DNA of 10,677 nt from Bacillus sp. ISL-7 (GTDB lineage: Bacteria > Bacillota > Bacilli > Bacillales_B > DSM-18226), in assembly GCF_018613065.1 (NCBI RefSeq), contig NZ_JAGGQW010000081.1, positions 1-10,677 on the forward strand. Reading direction: 5' to 3'. Under the pieces are notes generated by a model. That model had not been told where the DNA came from and ran no database searches. It saw only the letters and a program-made list of their open reading frames with translations. This document shows positions 6,470 through 10,677 of the stretch, one piece after another (positions within the stretch are counted from its first letter, which is position 1; each line of letters starts with the position of its first letter). The translations under genes and the position numbers were made by a program.

Positions 6470-7336
6470 CTATAAAGAATTTGAATGTTCATTTAAAAAA
6501 TCTATGAAACTTTTTACAGTAGAAAGCTTTAATGAATCCTGATTATACATTAACCATGTATATCTATAAACTGGTTCACCACCCTTATAGGATAGTTCGT
6601 AGATTTGTAGGTTATCTAAAGGTTCTAGACAAATTTGAGGTACGATCGCAATACCCAGATCGTTTTTGACCATTTCTTTACATGTTTCTAGTCGGTCCGT
6701 TTCCATCATAATAAACGGTGGTTCTGAGTATCGGTCATGCCACCAGCCATTAATAGAAGATTTTAGAGAACTATCTGTTTTGTAATTAATTAATGGAAGT
6801 TTAGGTAAATTCGCCATATTTATTTCCTTTTTAGAAATTAAACATAGCTTTTCTTTATGTAATAATGCTTTTTTTCCATACCATTCGTAATCTCCACGTA
6901 GTATGCCTAAATGCACAGTATCGGTATTAAGAAGATTTAAAATATCGGTACTCCAACCTGTATTAATGTTAAATTGTACATTTGGGAATTTAGTTGAAAA
7001 CTTTTTTAATATCCTTGGTAACTTATATTGTGCAAAGTTACTTGAAACTCCAATTCTTAACGTTCCTCTTACCTCATCTTGCATATTGATCATATTGTCT
7101 TTTGTTGATTGCAGCTTTTTGATCATTTCTTCAGCATACTCTACTAAATGCAAGCCTTCTGAAGTAAACTCAATGCCTCCTTTTATTCTAAAAAATAATC
7201 TTGTTCCAAACTCCGTTTCTAAATTTTTAAGTCTGTAAGTTAATGCCGGTTGGGAGATATATAAACGTTCTGATGCACGGCTAATATTTTTCTCTTGATA
7301 TAAAATTCGAATCGCATTCCAGTCTTTTTCATCCAT
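6470..7336 (-). CDS. LysR-family transcriptional regulator (second copy)
   Basis: Winged helix-turn-helix near the N-terminus (NISRASERLYISQPALTYRL) followed by a LysR substrate domain (GTLRIGVSS onward). It aligns without gaps to the regulator at 2013-2876 over nearly its whole length, at roughly 40-45% identity by eye, including the effector-domain stretches INGWW versus INNWW and TCKEMV versus TCKKMV. The frame opens with TTG at 7354, but I chose ATG 7336 because GGGG lies eight bases ahead and MDEKDW matches the paralogue (289 aa). It is divergent from the prpF-like gene and lies upstream of citMHS in the same direction, separated by its own terminator. It is inferred to control both, which share a 16-bp upstream box. 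Confidence 0.9.
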   Translation of the reverse strand: MDEKDWNAIRILYQEKNISRASERLYISQPALTYRLKNLETEFGTRLFFRIKGGIEFTSEGLHLVEYAEEMIKKLQSTKDNMINMQDEVRGTLRIGVSSNFAQYKLPRILKKFSTKFPNVQFNINTGWSTDILNLLNTDTVHLGILRGDYEWYGKKALLHKEKLCLISKKEINMANLPKLPLINYKTDSSLKSSINGWWHDRYSEPPFIMMETDRLETCKEMVKNDLGIAIVPQICLEPLDNLQIYELSYKGGEPVYRYTWLMYNQDSLKLSTVKSFIDFLNEHSNSL

Positions 7337-7391
7337 AAGTTCATCCCCAATCAACTGATTATAAGTTTTTTTTTGTATTTTTCTAATAAAA

Positions 7392-7419
7392 TATCTATTT
7401 TACTTATGATATCACATAA
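7392..7419 (+). promoter_or_regulatory. Regulatory box and small palindrome upstream of the prpF-like gene
   Basis: TATCTATTTTACTTAT (7392-7407) matches the box upstream of citMHS at 15 of 16 positions. It overlaps the inverted repeat TTATG-N6-CATAA (7404-7408, 7415-7419), which has the dimension of a LysR half-site pair. A possible -10, TATATT, is at 7425-7430. Likely target of the neighbouring divergent LysR regulator. Confidence 0.45.
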
Positions 7420-7482
7420 CTTACTATATTTTTAAAAGCAACGATACTTTTTGAAAAGTGAATAAGAAAAGGGGTTTTTTAG

Positions 7483-8610
7483 ATGAAAGTGCCTGTTGTT
7501 GTGATGCGTGGAGGAACTAGCAAAGGTGTGTTTTTTAATTTTGATGATATGCCATCAGATCGTTCGCTTTGGGATGAATTTATGTTAGATATAATGGGAA
7601 GTCCAGATAGCAGACAAATTGACGGACTTGGTGGGGCCAATTCATTAACGAGTAAAGCAGCAATTATCAAAAAGTCGGGTTTTGAAGGTATTGACGTAGA
7701 ATACACCTTCGCACAAGTTAGTATTGAAAATCAATTGGTTGATTTCAAAGGAAACTGCGGGAATATTTCTTCTGCGGTAGGTCCATATGCAATTGAACAA
7801 GGTCTAGTACCAGCAATTGAGCCAATTACAACTGTTAGAATCTTTAATACAAATACTCAAAAAGTAATCATTTCTGAGGTAGAGGTTGAGAACGGTCAAG
7901 TAAAAACAGATGGAATGTGTTCAATTCCAGGTGTTCCAGGAACAGGTTCTCCTATCTATCTATCATTCACTAATGCTGAAGGTGCAGTAACAGGAAAACT
8001 ATTTCCAACCGGAAACTCTATTGATGTCATTCAAACACCTAGAGGTCCGATAAATGTATCGATAATTGATGTTGCTAATCCATTAGTTTTTATTCATGCA
8101 CATGATGTTGGCCTTAAAGGGACTGAACTTCCACATGAATTTACACCAGAAAAACTAACTGAATTAGAAGAAATCAGATCGATTGCAGCCGAAATGTGCC
8201 AATTTGCTACGAAAGAAGAAGCAACAAAAAAATCACCTGCTGTTCCTAAATTAACGATTATTGCTCCTCCTATGGATTATATTGATGTAACAGGAGTGGA
8301 GAGAAAAACTGAAAATATGGACTGTACAATAAGAATGATGTCTATGCAAAAACCACATCAAGCACTTGCGATTACAGGTGCGATCTGTACAACTGCAGGT
8401 GCATTTTTAAATGATACAATCTTATCCGATACTATTAATGTAAAACAAGAAGTTATCCGATTAGCACATCCTGCTGGAATCATGGAAACAAAGGTTGATT
8501 TAATTGCAGGAAATATTACCGCAATTAAGGTAGTAAGAACAGCACGTGTGATTTTGGAAGGATATGCATATACAAAGAAAAATTACGAGTATATATCTAA
8601 GTTAGCGTAA
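7483..8610 (+). CDS. PrpF-family isomerase, putative aconitate or methylaconitate isomerase
   Basis: Cytoplasmic protein of 375 residues with the diaminopimelate epimerase-like PrpF fold. Family motifs: MRGGTSKGVFF (residues 8-18), GLGGANSLTSKAAII (48-62, whose Lys58 corresponds to the lysine considered catalytic in PrpF), GNCGNISSAVGPYAI (90-104) and, late, the segment TGAICTTAGAFLND. Family members isomerise the double bond of tricarboxylates: 2-methylaconitate (PrpF), 4-oxalomesaconate, or trans/cis-aconitate. No prpB, prpC or acnD is nearby, so the methylcitrate role is unlikely. Together with a TcuA and a CitMHS transporter, an aconitate isomerase role is favoured by inference. Start ATG follows AAAAGGGG (7467-7474) with 8-base spacing. 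It is monocistronic, ended by the terminator at 8656-8683. Confidence 0.85.
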   Translation: MKVPVVVMRGGTSKGVFFNFDDMPSDRSLWDEFMLDIMGSPDSRQIDGLGGANSLTSKAAIIKKSGFEGIDVEYTFAQVSIENQLVDFKGNCGNISSAVGPYAIEQGLVPAIEPITTVRIFNTNTQKVIISEVEVENGQVKTDGMCSIPGVPGTGSPIYLSFTNAEGAVTGKLFPTGNSIDVIQTPRGPINVSIIDVANPLVFIHAHDVGLKGTELPHEFTPEKLTELEEIRSIAAEMCQFATKEEATKKSPAVPKLTIIAPPMDYIDVTGVERKTENMDCTIRMMSMQKPHQALAITGAICTTAGAFLNDTILSDTINVKQEVIRLAHPAGIMETKVDLIAGNITAIKVVRTARVILEGYAYTKKNYEYISKLA

Positions 8611-8655
8611 ATTATATAAGTAAATGTTTTACTAAATGAGGTATCTGGAAAGGCT

Positions 8656-8683
8656 AACTGAGTCAGTCTGTGACTGGTTTTTA
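8656..8683 (+). terminator. Probable terminator of the prpF-like gene
   Basis: An imperfect stem, AAC plus AGTCA (8656-8658, 8661-8665) pairing with TGACT plus GTT (8671-8675, 8677-8679), ends in tttttaa. It lies about 45 bases after the stop codon. The U-tract is partly in the stem, so strength is moderate. Confidence 0.6.
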
Positions 8684-8727
8684 ATAGTATTATACCGTCA
8701 TGCCAGTATTAGCTGGCCATGGGGAAA

Positions 8728-8786
8728 AAAAGGGGTCAGGCCCCCACTACGTTAAGCATTATTGTAGTGGGGACCTGACCCCTTTT
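8728..8786. repeat. Large intergenic palindromic repeat
   Basis: Arms of 23 bases (8728-8750 and 8764-8786) enclose a 13-base loop, with a single mismatch at 8741/8773. That mismatch is C with A on the plus strand but becomes a G-U pair in a minus-strand transcript, which would fold without interruption. The arm core ggggtcagg ... ccccactac resembles dispersed palindromic elements I recall from Bacillaceae intergenic regions. It could also terminate minus-strand transcripts, since a long T run follows on that strand. Confidence 0.8.
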
Positions 8787-8895
8787 CAATGGAATAATTT
8801 TATATCCACTGGAATATCTAAATGACTTACGCCCATTCTATTGCTACTTGGAGGGTGGACTTTTATTGTTATTAGTAATAGTACACATTCACAAA

Positions 8896-8909
8896 TGACA
8901 GCGTTTACT
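8896..8909 (+). promoter_or_regulatory. Relic cre site upstream of the mannosidase pseudogene
   Basis: TGACAGCGTTTACT matches the cre consensus TGWNANCGNTNWCA except for the final base, 36 bases ahead of the start codon. It fits a sugar-catabolic gene formerly under CcpA control. Confidence 0.5.
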
Positions 8910-8945
8910 TATTGCATAAATCGAAAATGTAGGAGGGGAATTCTC

Positions 8946-10366
8946 ATGAAGAAGATAGCCCATATTATATCTCATTCCCACTGGGACAGGGAGTGGTATT
9001 TACCCTTTGAGAAACACCGCTATTACTTTATCAAGCTGATGAATAACATAATCGATAAGTTTGAACAGGAAGGAAATCAATTTCAATCGTTTCATCTGGA
9101 TGGACAAACGGTTCTGTTAGAGGATTATTTCTCTGTTCACCCAGAAAACCGTGAAAAAGTTAAACAATCACCAGCCGCTGCAAAAAAACGATTCCTGAGG
9201 CAATCGAAACCGCATCCGCCCTTTATCCCGATTATACATTTAAGCATTCAAGTTTTGACGAATATACAGACGCTTTAAAAAAGGTACTTCCAGAGAAGTT
9301 GCAAGTCATTGAAGGGGAGTTGCGCAATCAGCGGACAGACGGATGGTCCACTCTCGTCAATACGGCTTCTGCCCGTATTTACTTAAAGCAATGGAATAAC
9401 CGCTGTCAAACTCTTTTGGAAAAAATAGCGGAGCCTTTAGCGGCTTTTGGTTATTTAGCAAACGGAACTTACCCGCGCGAATATATTCGCTTTATGTGGA
9501 AATCCCTTTTGAAAAATCACCCACATGACAGTATTTGCGGCTGCAGTGTCGATGAGGTCCACCGTGAAATGGTCACGAGATTTGAAAGAGTTTCACAAAT
9601 GGGAGAGGTATTTGTACAAGAACAGGCAGCAGAACTTGCTCTTACGGTTGATACCACCAAAACACCGGATGGGGGAATTCCGCTTGTTGTCATGAATACA
9701 ACGGGATGGAACAAAAACGAAGTAGTGACAAAATTAGTCGATCTTGAAAAAGTGTATTTTTCACAAATGCACTTTGAAGAAATTCCTGCCTATTTGAAGG
9801 ATAAAGAAATGCCGGCCTACAAGCTGGTTGATGATCAAGGCCAGACCGTCGAATTTCAACTCGTAAGCCCGACTGTCGAATTCGGTTACGATCTGCCAGA
9901 CGACAAGTTCCGCCAGCCGTTTTTTGCGAAGCGGGCAACTCTATCATTCTATGCAGAGGAGATTCCATCCTTCGGTTACAAGACCTATTATCTTGTTCCG
10001 GATGTTCACTCGTTGGTGCAACAACAGGTAAAAGCCCCTGTTAACGACTTGGAAATGGAAAGTGAATTTGTGCATTTACTGTTCCATGAAGATGGCACGT
10101 ATGATGTAACGGATAAAAAAACCGGTGAGGCCTTCCAGCGTCTCGGTATATACGAAGACACAGGCGATGTCGGGAACGAATATATGTTCAAGGAAGCGAA
10201 GGGTTATTCCGCCATCACAACAAAAGGGATACCAGCGGAATTTACCTTATTGGAAAGAAGTGCCCTGCGTACAGTCCTTGAGTTTAAGCACACGTTAACG
10301 ATTCCAGTTTCGGCGGACGAGCGATTACTTCAAAAGCAAGGGAGTGTTATCTCAAAAAAGTTTTGA
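8946..10366 (+). pseudogene. mngB: GH38 alpha-mannosidase/mannosylglycerate hydrolase, disrupted
   Basis: The N-terminal piece starts at ATG 8946 after AGGAGGGG (8931-8938) and carries the zinc motif SHSHWDREWY. It reads in one frame to about 9165 (ENREKVKQ). The sequence then jumps to NHQPLQ in the next frame (about 9163-9183). A run of seven A (9182-9188) shifts the frame again; with six A it would read HQPLQKTIPEAIETA and continue. The rest stays open to the stop at 10366, including the second zinc motif HPHDSICGCS (9518-9547). The internal deletion removes, by memory of the family, some 200 or more residues including the nucleophile motif FPDSFG. The C-terminus is cut off shortly after DERLLQKQGSV, so about half of a roughly 880-residue enzyme remains. 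It would have hydrolysed mannosyl-glycerate or alpha-mannosides in the cytoplasm. Base composition is clearly richer in GC than the neighbours, and the usual partner PTS genes are absent. Confidence 0.88.
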
Positions 10367-10405
10367 GGAAATGAACAGTCCATAAAAAAAAAGAAAAACT
10401 TTCTG

Positions 10406-10434
10406 TTGCATAAGTAAATCGAAGATGATATTAT
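10406..10434 (+). promoter_or_regulatory. Probable rRNA operon promoter P1
   Basis: TTGCAT (10406-10411), 17-bp spacer, TATTAT (10429-10434), preceded by an A-rich tract (10384-10399) that could act as an UP element. The predicted start is a G near 10441. It lies 95 bp upstream of the stronger P2, like the tandem promoters of Bacillus rrn operons. Confidence 0.6.
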
Positions 10435-10500
10435 AAGGAAGTTGCTTTTAACGGCTGTCAAATTCGTTGAAAGTGAGAACAAAAAAATTAAAATATTATA

Positions 10501-10529
10501 TTGACATAGCAATAGAGATTCGATATAAT
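10501..10529 (+). promoter_or_regulatory. rRNA operon promoter P2
   Basis: Perfect consensus TTGACA (10501-10506), 17-bp spacer, TATAAT (10524-10529). The AT-rich stretch immediately upstream (10484-10500) resembles an UP element. The predicted start is a G near 10537, consistent with GTP-dependent control of Bacillus rRNA synthesis. Confidence 0.92.
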
Positions 10530-10536
10530 AATAAAT

Positions 10537-10668
10537 GTCGCTTCTGACATGATAGATTGTTCTTTGAAAACTAAACAAACAAAAACGTCAACAAACAAAC
10601 AAAAAATATCGTGTTTCTTCTATTAATATGGAGAACATGAGCCAACGTAACAAAATGAGCTAATCAAC
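10537..10668 (+). other. rRNA operon leader with boxA antitermination site
   Basis: Transcribed leader ahead of 16S rRNA. TTGTTCTTTGAAAACT (10558-10573) is the boxA-type Nus-factor antitermination signal typical of Bacillus rrn leaders, followed by the AAC-rich tract. The final part (atgagctaatcaac) is the usual approach to the 16S processing stem. Confidence 0.85.
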
Positions 10669-10677
10669 TTTCTTGGA
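10669..10677 (+). rRNA. 16S rRNA, first bases only
   Basis: The window ends in tttcttgga, which corresponds to the bases just before the universal gagtttgatcc start of 16S rRNA. The exact mature 5' end is a guess by comparison with the B. subtilis end as I remember it. Strand and identity follow from the promoter and leader upstream. Confidence 0.55.

Larger units (their letters stand above)
8611..8945. other. Gene-free interval between prpF-like gene and mannosidase relic
   Basis: This 335-base gap holds, in order: the prpF terminator; a small bulged hairpin (8699-8706 with 8713-8721) of unknown role; the large palindromic repeat at 8728-8786; an unremarkable AT-rich stretch; a cre-like site; and the ribosome binding site AGGAGGGG (8931-8938) of the mannosidase relic. 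No frame across it looks coding. Confidence 0.7.

Noticed and set aside
7483..8610. Methylcitrate-cycle role (true PrpF) for the isomerase
   Set aside because: No acnD, prpB or prpC nearby; the neighbours point to aconitate/tricarballylate instead.
8841..8945. TTG-initiated extension of the mannosidase N-terminal frame
   Set aside because: The extension has no family similarity; ATG 8946 has a perfect AGGAGGGG site and begins the recognisable MKKIAHIISHSHWDREW.
9690..9968. Minus-strand frame of 92 codons inside the mannosidase relic
   Set aside because: Shadow of the plus-strand coding sequence; no ribosome binding site and no recognisable domain.
10351..10367. Hairpin ctcaaaa-aag-ttttgag at the end of the mannosidase relic
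   Set aside because: No T run follows and it lies at the truncated end of the gene; neither a terminator nor a clear insertion-element end.
10330..10578. Minus-strand frame of 82 codons over the rRNA promoter region
   Set aside because: Low-complexity, Phe/Leu/Ile-rich translation of AT-rich promoter DNA that contains clear rrn promoters on the other strand.

Overview
The window looks like chromosomal DNA of an endospore-forming, low-GC member of the Bacillaceae. This rests on a Bacillus-type 5S rRNA, very strong AGGAGGGG ribosome binding sites, a sporulation protein of the YyaC family, CcpA-type cre sites and rRNA promoters with TTGACA-17-TATAAT spacing. I cannot name the species.

Layout. 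The left edge is the tail of one rRNA operon: 23S-5S spacer, 5S rRNA and a terminator. The right edge is the promoter pair, boxA leader and probable first bases of 16S rRNA of a second rRNA operon in the same orientation. The roughly 10 kb between two direct rrn repeats holds six metabolic or regulatory genes, one sporulation gene and one decayed gene.

Metabolic island (about 327-8610). It encodes a TcuA-type FAD-dependent tricarballylate dehydrogenase (434-1933), a LysR regulator (2013-2876, minus) divergent from an AbrB-family (PF05145) membrane protein (3023-4156), a CitMHS citrate-type transporter (4947-6257, minus), a second LysR regulator paralogous to the first (6470-7336, minus), and divergent from it a PrpF-family isomerase (7483-8610). 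A working model is inferred: CitMHS and/or the AbrB protein move tricarboxylates, TcuA oxidises tricarballylate to cis-aconitate, the PrpF-like enzyme isomerises an aconitate-type substrate, and cis-aconitate enters the TCA cycle. Regulation appears split in two. A 19-bp palindrome lies upstream of tcuA and again between the first LysR gene and the AbrB gene. A different 16-bp box is shared by the citMHS and prpF-like upstream regions. A cre site in the citMHS leader suggests CcpA repression. The citMHS gene may start at a rare ATT codon.

The yyaC gene (4218-4820) sits inside this island without a metabolic link and has a candidate sigma-G promoter overlapping the end of the AbrB gene.

Right part (8611-10366). 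After a prpF terminator comes a large palindromic repeat, then a cre-preceded GH38 alpha-mannosidase/mannosylglycerate hydrolase pseudogene. It has lost an internal block containing the catalytic nucleophile, carries a one-base frameshift in an A-tract and lacks its C-terminus. It is visibly more GC-rich than the rest.
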